Part shown: positions 1-31,283 of the stretch, piece by piece
How the letters are laid out: every line of letters starts with the position of its first letter
Numbering within the stretch: position 1 is the first letter of the stretch
NCBI GenBank assembly: GCA_037951105.1
Contig: JBAMJV010005536.1
Span: 58,018-122,017, forward strand
DNA: 64,000 bases
Reading direction: 5' to 3'
Source: Echinarachnius parma
Taxonomy: Eukaryota > Echinodermata > Echinoidea > Clypeasteroida > Echinarachniidae
Program-made: the position numbers and the translations under genes
The notes under the pieces: generated by a model
What the model was told of the DNA's origin: nothing
Database searches by the model: none
The model's input: only the letters and a program-made list of their open reading frames with translations

Positions 1-18300
<18,300 letters not shown>

Positions 18301-18620
18301 CTTGGCTGGCTTACTTTGTTGCCTTTCAACCTGTTCGGTTACGCCCTGAGAAGCGACTTCCGGATATGTCACCGGTAGGGATTCCCAGATTAGCATGAAA
18401 TTGTTCTCATTAATATGAAAAAATAATCAATTCTACTACCAATTCTATATTTCGTCGTTATATCCACTTAAGGAATAGGCGTATAGCACAACGATGAGTC
18501 CAGATTTAGTAGATTGAATTTGATGATTCCAAGGAGGCTACAATATCGCACGTAATATCGTACAATGGCGGCGTACTGCATAAATTCAACGTACGCCTAC
18601 AGATGACGTCACCACCTCCA
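18301..18620 (-). promoter_or_regulatory. Rab11: Rab11 promoter / 5' UTR region
   Basis: Seen upstream of the Rab11 ATG, read on the minus strand: an ETS/GABP-type CCGGAAGT (plus 18356-18363), a YY1-like word GCCGCCATT (plus 18564-18572, AATGGCGGC) and a perfect CRE TGACGTCA (18604-18611). No TATA box is obvious. This set is typical of housekeeping promoters. The transcription start was not located and the assignment is an inference from position and words. Confidence 0.6.
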
Positions 18621-19088
18621 TCGATATGATAAATCGGTACGGTGGTCATATGGGTGGTGGTCGTGGGCGTCGCTGGATGCAATTTTTACCCTGGATACGC
18701 CCTTATTTAAGTCCCACATTATCCCCGGATTATGAAAGCTTTATTATTCTTATTTCATAATTTGAAACTATGAAGAATGGATTTGAATCTACATGAACAA
18801 TTATTATAGTATTAGTACAAGTCATGTAGGCTATTACGGTGTCGGAGAGTACAGAATAGGGGTGACAATTTGTTGCGGTTTTTATTGTTGATATTGGTGG
18901 TACTGGTAGCAGGTAGAGAATTTTTTTTTTAGATGTCCATTTGAGTTTGAGTACCGGTAATCACGTCATTAATGAGACAGGAGTAAATATCAACATTTAG
19001 AAGTGAACAATTACGATACAATGGCCTGGCCAGTCCTCAGTCCACTGAACTATAATAACATAATTATTATATCAGTATTCAAGTATAC

Positions 19089-19122
19089 CAAGGAGGTAGT
19101 ACCGGGGTAGTACCTCCTTGAG
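19089..19122. repeat. Short perfect-stem hairpin
   Basis: CAAGGAGGTA, a short loop and TACCTCCTTG form a 10-bp stem around GTACCGGGGTAG. It stands alone without an obvious terminator or RNA context. Likely a small foldback or fortuitous. Confidence 0.5.
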
Positions 19123-20730
19123 TATCATGCGTGAGCTTGATGATTGCCGGGCATGCATTGTGTATACTTCTATATAGTTTCTTCACCTTTTTGTTGCAAA
19201 CTAATTGGATGCATGCATACGCCAATGCCCATTATGGTTATATTTGTACAAGGTGTAGATTTTCCAGGATGAGCAGATGTATTCTCATAATCGGCAGTCG
19301 AAACAGACAGTTTATAAATCGAGATAAATCGGGATACAATATAACACACGGAAGGGAGGGGGTGGCTTTTACTTTCCTTCATCCGGCCCGAAAGGGGGGG
19401 GGGGGGGCAGAGCGCAATTACCCCCCCCCCCCCCTCCCACTAGCCACTGTTTGTAAACAGTATAATAAGTATTATTATAGGGACTATTTCAGCCAGATGT
19501 GTAGGCTACTAGAACCAAGTCGGACACGGATAAAGCAAATAAATCAGGGGCGTAACTATACAGGGGGAATAATCATTGCCTATAAGACAATAACAACAAA
19601 TATATAAGGGGGACATTTTGCAAAAATAACCCCCCCCCCTTCTTTAGCCTTTGCTACACACTACACCTCTGAACTGGATCAGGGGGGGGGGGGGGGGGTA
19701 TATATCTGCCGCGTCATCCTTGAGTGTTTAGTGGCACTATTTTTTTCTTTCTTTCAATTCTTTTTATTGATCCATAATCAAACAATATCATATCATCATA
19801 AACATCAGAACAATGTTGATCATTCACATGGCACCACACTGTACATTATGCACAAGGTACGAAAATACACCGCGCTGGTGGACTGTACCAAAACGGAAGA
19901 AGAAGAAGAAGAAGGATGACATAATCATACATTAATCATATAATCATAATCATCTACATCACATGTAAATAAAACAATTAACCTCACAATAGTAAGGAAT
20001 AAGGATCATCTTTAAAGTCGAAGACTTACTTGGCACTATAATGATAAGGACATTTTCGAGATCATGCCTGGGACTTTGTTGTGAAATTGTATACACACTC
20101 ACGTAATGCAGAACTTGTGCAGAGACGTGGTTTTATAATTTTACAAATTTGATGTGATTCTGTACGAAAAATTAGAAATCCATCTAGAAACATAATTGAC
20201 TAACTATTGGAAAATAGAAATAGAGATTTGGCCCTTACATTACAACATCAAACAAAGTTTAACACTTCGGATATAAATCATGTGTCAATGTGAAAACCGT
20301 TCATGTAATTTTGTGTAACTATCAAAAGAAAGAGCGAGAGGAGAGGGCGCTATACAGTCAATCGACATCGAATTGTTTGAATGCTCGTCACGCTGCAGAT
20401 CGTTTAGAATGGGAATTTTTTAAAAATATATTTTTGTTTTTGTTTTCAATGATATTTATTTTCTTCATTCCTTACATACAAACAATAACAAAGTAATCAG
20501 TACATAACATAATCAGCAGGTTAACATAATATACAGCATTTGATTTTACATTCAGATCAAATACAAATTAACTTTTACATCAAATAAAGGTATTATGACC
20601 ATTTAAATTATTGAAAAAATAATTGACAATACAGATCAGCATGAATGAAGAAAGCATGTATCCATAAAAAAGAAAAAGGGGGGAAATAAAAGGGGACAAA
20701 TCATAGCCCCCATATAAAAACCACATAAAA

Positions 20731-22243
20731 GCACTGCATCTCTTAGGGGGGGGGGGGGGGGGGGGTGACCCCTCCGAGCACACACGAAGCCTGAGGGCTC
20801 CCTGCATCTCTTAGGGGGGGGGGGGGGGTGACCCCTCCGAGCATACACGAAGCCCGGGGGCTCCCCGTATCTCTGGGGGGGGGGGGGGGGTGACCCCTCC
20901 GAACATACTCGAAGCCCGGAGGCTCCCTGCCTCTCTTAGGGGGGGAGGGGGGGGGGGGGGGGTGACTCCTCCGAGCACACACGAAGCCTGAGGAATGCCT
21001 GCATATCTTGGGGGAATGACCCCTCCGAGCACACACGAAGCCCTGGGGCTCCCTGTCTGCATCTCTTGGGGGTGGGGGTGACCCTCCGAGCACACACGAA
21101 GCCAGGGGGCTCCCTGTCTGCATCTCTTGGGGGTGGGGCCCCCCTCCGAGCACACACGAAGCGCGAGGGCTCCATGTCTGCATCTATTGGGGTCGGGGGG
21201 GGGGGGTGGGTGACCCCTCCGAGCACACACGAAGCCAGGGGGCTCCCTGTCTGCATCTATTGGGGGTGGGGGTGACCCCTCCGTGCACACACGAAGCCAG
21301 GGGGCTCCCTGTCTGCATCTATTGGGAGTGGGGGTGACCCCTCCGTGCACACACGAAGCCAGGGGGCTCCCTGTCTGCATCTATTGGGAGTGGGGGTGAC
21401 CCCTCCGTGCACACACGAAGCCAGGGGGCTCCTTGTATGCATCTCTTGGGGGTGTGTGGGGGGGGGGGGGGGTGTGTGACCCCTCCGAGCACACACGAAT
21501 CCCGGGGGCTCCCCGTATCTCTGGGGGGGGGGGGGGGGGGGGTGACCACTCCGAGCACACACGAAGTCTGAGGGCCCCCTTCATCTCTTTGGGGGGGGGG
21601 GGGGGGGAGGGGGGTGACCCTTCCGAGCATACACAAAGCCTGGGGCTCCATGCATCTATTTGGGGGGGGGGGGGGGGTGACCCCTCCGAGCACACACGAA
21701 GCGCGGGGCTCCCTGTCTGCATCTCTTGAGGGGGGTGACCCCTCCGAGCACACACGAATCCCGGGGGCTCCCTGTCTGCATCTCTTGGGGTGGGGGTGAC
21801 CCTCCGGGGGCTCCCTGTCTGCATCTCTTGGGGATGTGGGGGGGGGGGGGGGGGTGACACCTCCGAGCACACACGAATCCCGGGGGCTCCCTGTCTGCAT
21901 CTCTTGAGGGTGGGGGGGGGGGGGGGTGACCCCTCCGAGCACACACGAAGCCAGGGGGCTCCCTGTCTGCATCTCTTGGGGGGGGGGGGGGGGTGACCCC
22001 TTCGAGCACACACGAAGCCCGGGGGCTCCCTGTCTGCATCTATTGGGAGTGGGGGTGACCCCTCTGAGCACACACGAAGCCTGGGGGCTCCCTGTCTGCA
22101 TCTCTTGGGGTGGGGGGGGGGGGGGGTGACCCCTCCGAGCACACACGAAGCGCGGGGGCTCACTGTCTGCATCTCTTAAGGGTGGGGGGGGGGGGGTGAC
22201 CCCTCCGAGCATACTCGAAGCCAGGGGGCTCCCTGCATCTCTT
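20731..22243. repeat. G-tract minisatellite, about 23 units of about 60-75 bp
   Basis: Each unit is a variable G run (up to about 20), then TGACCCCTCCGAGCACACAC, GAAGCC, (A/C)GGGGGCTCC and CTGTCTGCATCTCTTG. I count about 23 copies; the one near 21799 is internally deleted. Units near 21273, 21335 and 21397 are almost identical (62-bp period, CCGTGCAC variant), showing recent local duplication. Unit length varies with the G run. No gene is implied. The G strand should form quadruplexes. Confidence 0.92.
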
Positions 22244-23312
22244 GTGAGAAATGTGAGAAATTATTTGTCTTGATTAACTTGTTTGACTGATGAGTACAAT
22301 GTCAGTGACAAAGTCTTGGAGATTTCTAAGCAATTTTGTCTTTCTTCGGAAACAGTGTTACAAAAAGACAAAACTGATTTGACATGACTGTCTCCATAAT
22401 GCCAACCAGCCAGCTCAATGCACTCAATGGTTTGATAACGTACCGCGTCCTTTACGCACACAACGAAAGCTGTAACGTGTAAGCAATTCTAGGCCAACTT
22501 TATTTTGAGAGCGTCTACACATGAAAGTATAGGAGTTGTGTTATTTATGGGTATATTATTTGGAGGCGCACATGAGCCAAAAGCTCCGGGTAGTCATTTA
22601 TTTGTATTTGTTACATGTGTTCATAAATCGGTACTCTCTTCGATGCACCAAGTTTCTGGCATCTATATAGGCTGCCGGTCTAATGTTAAATGAAATTAAA
22701 AGCTGCCCAGATGTGTTTGTTTTCTCAACGTCGGCTTTTAAGTCCCGCCTGAACAAGATAAGGTCCGGAGACAAAAATCGGCAATATTGCTATTTTCTCA
22801 GATTTAGTCGAGCGCCATCTCTAGTGTATTCTATACTTTATTAACGAGTTGTTTTCATCGATATTATACTCGATGGTTGTTTTCCACCCCGCCCACTTAC
22901 TATAAATACTTGTTGAGCTTTCTTTCTGAAAGACATTTAACATTTATATTTCCACGGCCCTTATTCATCAAAATCATTACTAGCTTAGTTTTAACCTAAA
23001 TCTATTGTTGAATGATAGGGCTCAGTAAGCTACACAAAGTTTTCGTAACAATTATAAAGTCAATAGTTATCTGAGATTATGAGTGTATATTACGTACCCT
23101 AGTTAGAGACTAAACGGACCTCGTGTTACATACGTATCCCTATCATGCAATATATAATTAGAATGAAACTCTAAGCTAGGGCGGTTGTTTGAATGTGTGC
23201 CCAGGCGTAAATCATAATAAGTTGATGGAAGCATACGCATATATGCATACTTTGAACTGTGATATCAATTTTTAAATTCAACGAGTTGTTGAATTATAAT
23301 ACCGTTGTGATA

Positions 23313-23540
23313 TAAAGCCCTCTGCAAACAGAGCCGACTCGACCCGATCCGACTGGTTTTCATTCGGATCGGCTCAGTTTTCAGTGCCTCGCGACACACA
23401 TTTTGCCAGTCGAGAGACAGTCGGATGCCAGTTGGGGCCGATTCAACACGATGAATCGGCTCCGACCGACCGGGCCCAACTATAGCCTGATTGAAACTAG
23501 TCGGATCGGGTCGAGTCGGCTCTGTCTGCGCCGGGCTTTA
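23313..23540. mobile_element. MITE with about 41-bp GC-rich inverted termini
   Basis: The left end runs TAAAGCCCTCTG then CAGAGCCGACTCGACCCGAT; the right end is its mirror, ATCGGGTCGAGTCGGCTCTG then CGGGCTTTA. The element is 228 bp and markedly GC-rich beside AT-rich flanks. TA at both borders allows a TA duplication, but this is not proven. Confidence 0.82.
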
Positions 23541-24892
23541 CATGAACACGATGAAGGGGCTAATAAAGTAGTAACGAGATTCTGTATTTTCGCAAAGGTA
23601 TGGCTTCCCCAATTTGTAATCCTCTTCGCACCTTTAACACTTTCCAAATATTATATTCGATATCTGTAATATGGGATTTGTCAGTCAATTTCGTAAGTTG
23701 GCCACACGTCGTATTCATTTTGTGTGCATTCAATTTCACCGATTTTGTTACCGCAGCTTTATTTTGTAGTTCAAATTTTTTTTTAGCATTTGAATTCATA
23801 AACGATCATTCGAAAACACTTTCTATTTCGGAAAATTGTTTTTCAATTTAAAGCGAGAAAATTCGTGAAAATTCCGTTGGCGAAATTGAATGCTAATAGC
23901 GTGCTTTTTAAATTGAATGCTATAAGTGCTAAATCACTTGACCGAAGAGCTAAATAGAACGAAAGAAATACAATTTTGAACGACAGCTTCATTTCGCGAA
24001 TTTGAATGAACCGTTTATCAATACGAATGAAAAGATACTTGTTATTACTAAATACATGAAAATAATAGATTAACGGTACAAATAGTCATCGCCAGACTAA
24101 ATATGAATTTCTTTGATGGCTCGATATGCTCTGTAACACACCGTGCTAGATTCACGATATTTATTTGTTTACCTGTTTACTCTTATATGCACATGGTTAC
24201 CCATAAACCATTTTTGTTTTCTCTCTCAAAAGGGACAGGTGGGAACGATTTTCATCGTGACGTCAATGGAATATCAAACCAACCAACTGTAAATAAAGTC
24301 CACAAAATATTCGCCGAAAATATAACTACAAAATATTGTACTAGTAATAGGACATGTATAGGAGATATGCGGGACGTTGAAAACGTAACACTACTTTATA
24401 GTTGTCCATAATTGTCAGCACAACGGTACGATTGATCACCAGTCCTGACCTTGTATTTGCAAAGACAATTGGAGCGGTGTTCGCCATAATTATCATTTTT
24501 TTCATAATTATAACAGAAATTAATAACAACATGAAACGAAGTACAGTAACTATACGGATTTAGTTTGTAAAAACCTTTGAAATTGAATCTAAAAAGTATA
24601 GACAACTTTGACATATTTGGATGAAATTATTTTATTAGTCTGTGAAAAGCATTATACCGGTAAAAAACAAACACAATTTCATTATATTCGCCGGATAAAT
24701 TTTAGTGCGATCTAACATGATAATCATACATGTATCATATTTAAGAATCGCACTTAAATGTATCTGGCATATATACACAATAAGGCTTGCTGCAAATAAT
24801 GAACCCATTGCATGTGGCATGTAGAGAAACTTATTGGGTCCTGTATTTTACTCTGTGGGGATTGCAAAAATCTAGTTAAAAAAAACAATAGG

Positions 24893-25455
24893 TTAAAGGT
24901 AGTGTTGAGTATTGGTATTTCCCGAAGTGCCCCCCGATATTTTTTTGTGAAATAATGACAAACTGACTGTCAAATTTGAAAGAACCTACAATTTTAATGA
25001 CATAATAAACTTTATTTGATCAAAATCGGTTCAGAAACGGCTGAAATATCCATAAATATATTTGTTATTCAAAATAGTTCACACCGGACATCACCGGGCG
25101 ATATTTAGACTTTTTAGAAAAAAAAATTAAAATGCTTGAAGACTACTTTGAAAAAAATCTGAATAGGTTTTTAAAAAGTCGTTGATGATATCTCTATTGA
25201 ATCATTATTTTAACAAACATTAAATGCACAATTTTGTATGAAAAAAAGGCTAAAACCAATGTGTTTTTTAAATAGCGCCCTCTTGAGTTGTAACGGCTCT
25301 TTTTGAATGAAAACAGGGGTTTTACTTAGTCGTTTGTAATTGTAATTGTGTATACTTTTCGAGCATGGTGAAGTTATAACTATTACTTTGTTCCGTAATG
25401 GTGCAGGTGTTGGTTACTAGCGTTAAGTTTGACCAATACTCAACTATACCTTTAA
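24893..25455. mobile_element. MITE family C, copy 2
   Basis: TTAA borders with inverted ends AAGGTAGTGTTGAGTATTGG and CCAATACTCAACTATACCTT. The body aligns with the other copies (for example CGGTTCAGAAACGGCTGAAA, GCGCCCTCTTGAGTT). The central hairpin is replaced by a non-palindromic stretch. It is the most diverged full-length copy. Confidence 0.85.
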
Positions 25456-26057
25456 GTTAATCGGGCATAATTTCTTGAAAAGGCAGGCACCACACCCAGT
25501 TCTATGGTTCAAGGTTGATTTTAAGGGATTTTATGTTCCATATCACGCCACTTCTAGTTATTTTCGGTTGGTTGCGCCGTATCAATAGATGCATTCAATA
25601 TTCAATAAGCAAACACATCAAATAATGAATTAGTCTGTATTATGGTATAGTTTGTTGACGTGATAAAGTAATATACGGATCATTAATGGCTAGATAATCG
25701 CTGCATTGGTGATAATATACAATTCAGTCAGATTATTAAAATATACAAGTACTGTACAGAGTGTCCCAGATAAAACGAAACCGGATTTCATGGCAGAAAT
25801 TTTCTGTCATAATGAATGATTTCTTTGATGAGATATACATAAATGAAAAGCTCTGTGTCTCTTCTTTCATTTGATGTACAACTTATGACACATAATTCAC
25901 GTATGACTGAATTAAAGCAATGGAAATTGGTGTTTCCAAAATTCCATTCCTTTATGATTGCAGAGTTCATATAGGTAGTAATAAACCACTGTCGTATGGT
26001 TATTTATTAACGATTTCGTGATAATTGTTTCCTTTTATTTTAGATAACTTATGAATG

Positions 26058-26632
26058 TTAAAGGGATAGTTGAGTTTTGGTATAGAGGGCGCTACACAAA
26101 ATAATTTGGTTGTGAGATAATGAAATACTGAGTCTCACATTTGAAAGAGCATACAATTTTAATTACAGAATAAACTTTATTTGATCAAAATCGGTTCAGA
26201 AATGGCTGAAATATCCATAAACATAACCATTTGTAATTATTGTGGGACCCCACAATTATTCGATAATTTTGAACCAGCCGTTAAAATATTATTTTAAATG
26301 CTTCCTATTTTCCAAAATTTACAAAAGAGGTTTTTAAATAATTCTGGTTACCTCTCTATCTAATCACTATTTCAACAAAACATCACATGCACAATATTTT
26401 ATTTTGAATGGTTGAAACCAATGAGTTTTTAGAGAGCGCCCTCTTGAGTTTGAACGGCTCTTTTTGAATGATAACAGACTTTTTACTTAGTCATTTGTAA
26501 CTTTGCATTCCTTTCGAGCATGGTGGAGTTATAACTATTAGTTTGTAATGTAATTGTGCAGGTTTTGGTTACTAAAATTCAGTTTGACCAAAACTGTACT
26601 CTATTTAATACCAAAACTCAACTATCCTTTAA
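26058..26632. mobile_element. MITE family C, copy 3
   Basis: TTAA at 26058-26061 and 26629-26632. The termini AAGGGATAGTTGAGTTTTGG and CCAAAACTCAACTATCCTT are inverted. A central TGTGGGACCCCACA palindrome sits at the same place as the ATTTGGGGCCCAAAT hairpin of copy 1, although its sequence differs. Confidence 0.9.
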
Positions 26633-27414
26633 TTAGTGTAATATTGATTTGACACATGGTTAGAAGAAAGTGTCCGAAAAGGAAGAATAATCTCATGGTT
26701 TTAGATATGAAACGAATTTAAATGTGGACAACATTAATTCAGGTGTATATAAACAAATTGTTTGACAATAATATCGAAAAACGAATTGCAGTGTCAAATC
26801 GATTGAATGTACAGGTGGAGTATCAAAATCAAGTCTTATCAACGACGAAATTTAATGCTCTTATACAGGGCAATGTATATAGAAAACACCACACAAAAAT
26901 AGATTCAATTTGGAGAATATAAATATAACGAAAATGACAGCTAATTTGCTGATTTTTACAGGGAAACTGGAAAAAGCCCTGGAAGCTTCCCGCTGAGACT
27001 CCCAACATGCCAAACACATGTGAGTTTTTATTATGAACCCACCATTACAACTTAATGATAATTACATAAAATATTATAATTTTTTGTTGGCGAACAAATT
27101 CTAGAGCGATCTCCCCAAATAAACTTGAATATTACTTGAAACAATAATTTACGTCTACCCCACTTTAATCATCTAATCATCTAATACATTGAACAAACAC
27201 GACACGCCTAATATACAAACGTTTTTGTTTGTATTATTACCACAACAATAGCGTTGCTAGTCTTCTTGCCGTTTTATGTTCAAGGGCGGAGATTAAAAGT
27301 TCGGTACTGGTAGAAAAACGTATGAAATATTACGTGACAGAATACTACCTAGATATTATTGGGAACCAAAAAACGAGGAGAAAGTCCAATTATACTGAAG
27401 TGCCTCGGATATCG

Positions 27415-27622
27415 CAGGCCCGTAGCCAGGATTTTCCAGGGGAGGGGGGGGGGGGGGGGCAACAAGACCAATTCTTTCCTGAGACCACTGGTTTAGATCC
27501 CGTTTAGATGACCGAGACCGATGAAAAGTGGACCCGAGACCGACAAAAAGGGGGAGGGGGAGGGGGGGGGGGGCGTACGTACCCAAAGCATCCCCCCCCC
27601 CCCCCCCCCTGGATACGGGTCT
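27415..27622. repeat. G/C-tract repeat element fragment
   Basis: GGCCCGTAGCCAGGATTTTC, then G runs, and on the right C runs followed by TGGATACGGGTC. The two sides are loosely inverted. The repeated word GAGACCGA.GAAAAG near 27510-27545 is a small internal duplication. It is one of several G-tract elements in this window. Family unknown. Confidence 0.45.
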
Positions 27623-28612
27623 AAAACGTATCTTGCCACGCATTAATAAAACATGATAAAGTTAATTATATCTAGTGCATTGTCCGGGGATGAGGAAGGG
27701 GTGGGGTGGGGTTCTTGGGGGAGAGGGTTGGAGACAAGGTGGCAAATTCCATCATGTAGAACCCACCCCCCCCCCCCCCCCCCCCCCACACACACATGGC
27801 AACAAATTAAACATCAAAATAGGCACTACAACGTAAACCTGTACTTCAAATTTAGAAGGCAATTTTAAAAAAAAATTGTATATAATATGCAATTGCGAAC
27901 AAAAGCCCACCAGAGCCTTGGTGAAGCTCCGGAAGGCCAATCAAGTGGTTCGCTGCAACTCAAAATAAAAATAAAATATCGGAACATAAGATAGGAATAA
28001 CATTAATTCACTAAAAAAAAAGACTTAGCATTTAACAATCAAATTTTGGATAGGAGGTGAGCATGTACACGCCCTTTAAAAGCTTGGAGACCAGTGTCAG
28101 AGATGTTAATTAATTGAAGGAAAAACATCGAGTAATTCCCGACAATCACCGTGAGCAAAGAGAAATATTTTGTGTCCATTTAAAATGAGATTTCTCTAAC
28201 TGACGTTTTACAATTGTGACTATTATTCAACAAATCTGAATGCTATATGAATCAAATAATTAATGTTTTAGTTACTAACTGAAAGTGATGGGTTCTTGGT
28301 ATGATTTATAATCCTCCAAAATTTTTGTTCGAACAATCTCAATTTCATATTATAAGTGTTACCATGATGACAATCAAAACTGCGACTTGATGTTGATGTT
28401 TTAGTAAAACATGAAACGTAGTATAATATTGAACATAAGGTTGACCTTGAGCAACCTATTTACCATTAATGATAATGATATCAGAAACCTCAACAGACAT
28501 GGATGAACAAAATACATAAATCCCTTGTGATATGCAAATGCGCCCTTTCATAATACATCCCTTCACCCCCCCCCCCCCCTCTTGTCGCTCAATCTTGTTG
28601 CTCAATATAATA

Positions 28613-28779
28613 CAGTGGCGTAACTAAGGGGGGGGGGGGGGGGAGGCACGGGGGCACGTGCCCCCCTTATAATATGATAACAATATAAGAGGAAAATCTG
28701 TATTAAAATAAAGAAAAACATAAGGTGTGCCCCCAATAATTTGCGCCCCCCCGATCAGTCCGACCACGCTACGCCACTG
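28613..28779. mobile_element. hAT-like MITE with CAGTGGCGTA ends
   Basis: CAGTGGCGTAACTAAGG with a G run at the left, CACGCTACGCCACTG at the right. The flanks ATATAATA and ATATAAAT share 6 of 8 positions, a decayed 8-bp duplication. CAGTGGCG-type ends are common for hAT. The interior has a GTGCCCCC word and no gene. Related ends lie at 10750/11626, and a fragment with GGGGCGTAACTA is near 19553. Confidence 0.7.
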
Positions 28780-29304
28780 ATATAAATTGTATTGTCACAA
28801 GATAACACAGTAATGCATAAGCGCAAACTGCAAAAGGCGTATCCCAAGCAATGCATGCTTGAATAAATAAACAAAAATGTATGAAATATTATGAGTACAG
28901 AGCAAATATGTAAACACGCCTTTTCATTCTCTTCTGTCATTTTGACCGTATCGTTTATTTCTACACCGAGCACTGTAGTACAAAGCAAGAACAATAAATG
29001 CCATTGGGTGTGGTCCGCTTTGGGTTTGCATTCAACAGTTGTATTTATTGACACAATTGCGGCATTTTCTCTCGATCTCTCTCTCTCCCTCTCGCATTCA
29101 TTTATTGATTCGCCATTGACTGTTCGGAGCATGCATATTGTATGCTTTCTTTGGTATACACCGATATTTTTTGTTCACCATCGAACTCCATTTTATTCTG
29201 CTATTCGTTGAAATCTTATCAATTATCATTAGCTTTAGTTTTGTACATGTACATAATATAGTTAGAAAGCAAATGTATCCGATGATCGGGGTAATAATAA
29301 TAAT

Positions 29305-29380
29305 TGTAAAGCGCTTAGAGATGATTATCAATCGTGATAGGCGCTATATAAATAGAGGATATTATTATCATTATTATTAT
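29305..29380 (+). repeat. Solo SINE/LINE 3'-tail fragment
   Basis: GTAAAGCGCTTAGAGATGAT, GATAGGCGCTATATAAATAG, then an ATTATTATC-rich tail. It is nearly identical to the tail at 8408. The 5' part is missing. Confidence 0.65.
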
Positions 29381-30855
29381 GTCAATATCAAATGTAAAAT
29401 GTGTGATTATAGTGGTTTGGTGATGATCGTGTAACATGTATAAATAATTATATTCCATATGCTGGAAGATTATAGGCCTACTTTATATTACTAATGTTGA
29501 GTGTCGTAAATATTAACATAATATAAACACTCTGTTGGCGTGTTGTATAATTTCTTTGAAGTGTGGTATATTAAATCAAGTTAATGTAATATCAGCATCA
29601 TTACATTGCTACTAACATGTATATCTATGTATTCGATGTATAGGCTATTATAGATGTTGGTGTTGGTGAAGGTGTCGGAGGTGAAAGTGGTTTTATAATA
29701 GTGGCGTGGCGAAAGTTGGGCTTAAACGATACTAAATGTAAATGTATAATAGTGACAAAATGAAAGACGAAATGTTAACATTAGGGTTTACACCATAGAG
29801 TTATATACTAAAAGAACTCTATGGTTTACACACACCTAGGTATATAATGTGCATGTTATATGCAACGACTTCAATCTGAGATCCCATCCCAACTCCCAGC
29901 ATGAAGATGAGAAGATTATAATTTAGAATTATATATCAGATTATAGTATTGATTATAAACAAAATATCAATGCATCGGCTAGTGTATTCGTTGATTTCCT
30001 TGAGGAAAAAACCCCAAAGAATAAAATGACAGAACTGCATGCACTGATCGCAACATTCAGTTCCTATAATAAACCGACTTTTACATTTAAGTTGACAGGA
30101 GTCCTTTTGACATTATGTCCCCATTATGTTTGTGCAGGAAGAATAGAAGTGGCGAAAGCTCACAAGCTACCGATATGACAAGCAGACTCACAATGGAATA
30201 AGGTTTGCTTGTTAGCCGTGGAGTCTTGAGGAACACAATAGTTTGGTGTGTACACCCCCAATTTACTCTGCGAAACCAGCGGGTCGACACTGTGTATACA
30301 CTTAGCACATTGTACGAACGCTACACGTGCTGTTTTTTTGTATGTATACTTTGCAAATAGTTCCAGAAAAAAAGAAAAAGAAAACTTTATAGCAGTGACA
30401 ACATTATTAAAACTATTATACTGTACGATGTATTGAGTTTGTGCGTTGACTCGATCATGGGCGAACTCAGTCCGAGTTGCAGTATACATCATACATACAT
30501 GTACGTACTGATTAAATAGGTTGGGATCCGTCTTTTCCCCCTTTTCCCTATTTCCCTTTTCTTTTCTTTTTTGTTGCATGAATAACGCCAGAAGGGAGGC
30601 TAGCCGTCCATGGTGCACCCCACCCATTTATAGCTGCATTGTGACACAATGGCATGAAATTTCACAAAAGCGCCCACGCCCCTCACTCGGCTTTGGTATG
30701 TGTGAAGCGTGACGTGTGTATGGAAGGCAAGTTGTGTCTAAATTTTAACGGACTTATAATGATAAACATCATCGTTTTCAAAACTACCGGAGGGGGAGGT
30801 GCAGCCCCTAACCCCCCTCCTCCCTCCTACGCCTATGATTCGACTACCATATGGC

Positions 30856-31283
30856 TTAAAGGGGACCACCAGGCAAATAACAACACATACTTATATGTTT
30901 TAGTACCGTTTTGTGACATCAAAAAGATACCCAACGTTTCGCAAAAGGTTGTGTAATTCATAAACAAAGCAATTAATTACCACCACTTACGGAACCACTA
31001 TTATTTCCTGGTTCCGTACGGGCCAAACATTTGCGAGTGCGCCAATGCTATTCACGGATACGTTTGGAGACAATAGCATCCCGGACGATTCGTTCGCTCT
31101 GGACAAAGTTGTCTCGTATAATTATGCAGACCCGTGAACGTGTGCTTTAGAATGATGCGTTTTCCAATTATATATTTTTTTTCTTCCTGGAAACATAATT
31201 GTTGTGAACTTGTTGATGGAATGGACTCAAGATGTTACCTTTCATTTATAAGAATATTATGTGTGGGTGATGGTACCCTTTAA
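30856..31283. mobile_element. MITE family D, copy 2
   Basis: TTAA at 30856-30859 and 31280-31283. The ends AAGGGGACCACCAGGC and GGGTGATGGTACCCTT are imperfect inverted repeats. It aligns with 6224-6553 and carries about 90 extra bases near 31130-31220. Confidence 0.85.

Noticed and set aside
19131-19607. 158-codon frame upstream of the minisatellite
   Set aside because: Runs through G and C homopolymers; no domain or splice sites consistent with an exon.
20743-22212. Several overlapping Pro/Gly-rich open frames of 100-300 codons on the minus strand
   Set aside because: They are translations of the G-run minisatellite (SEGSPPPPP-type repeats in all frames). No start context, splice logic or domain; frame persists only because the unit lacks stops.
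30160-30627. 155-codon minus-strand frame
   Set aside because: No family resemblance, no flanking exons, composition like the surrounding intergenic DNA.
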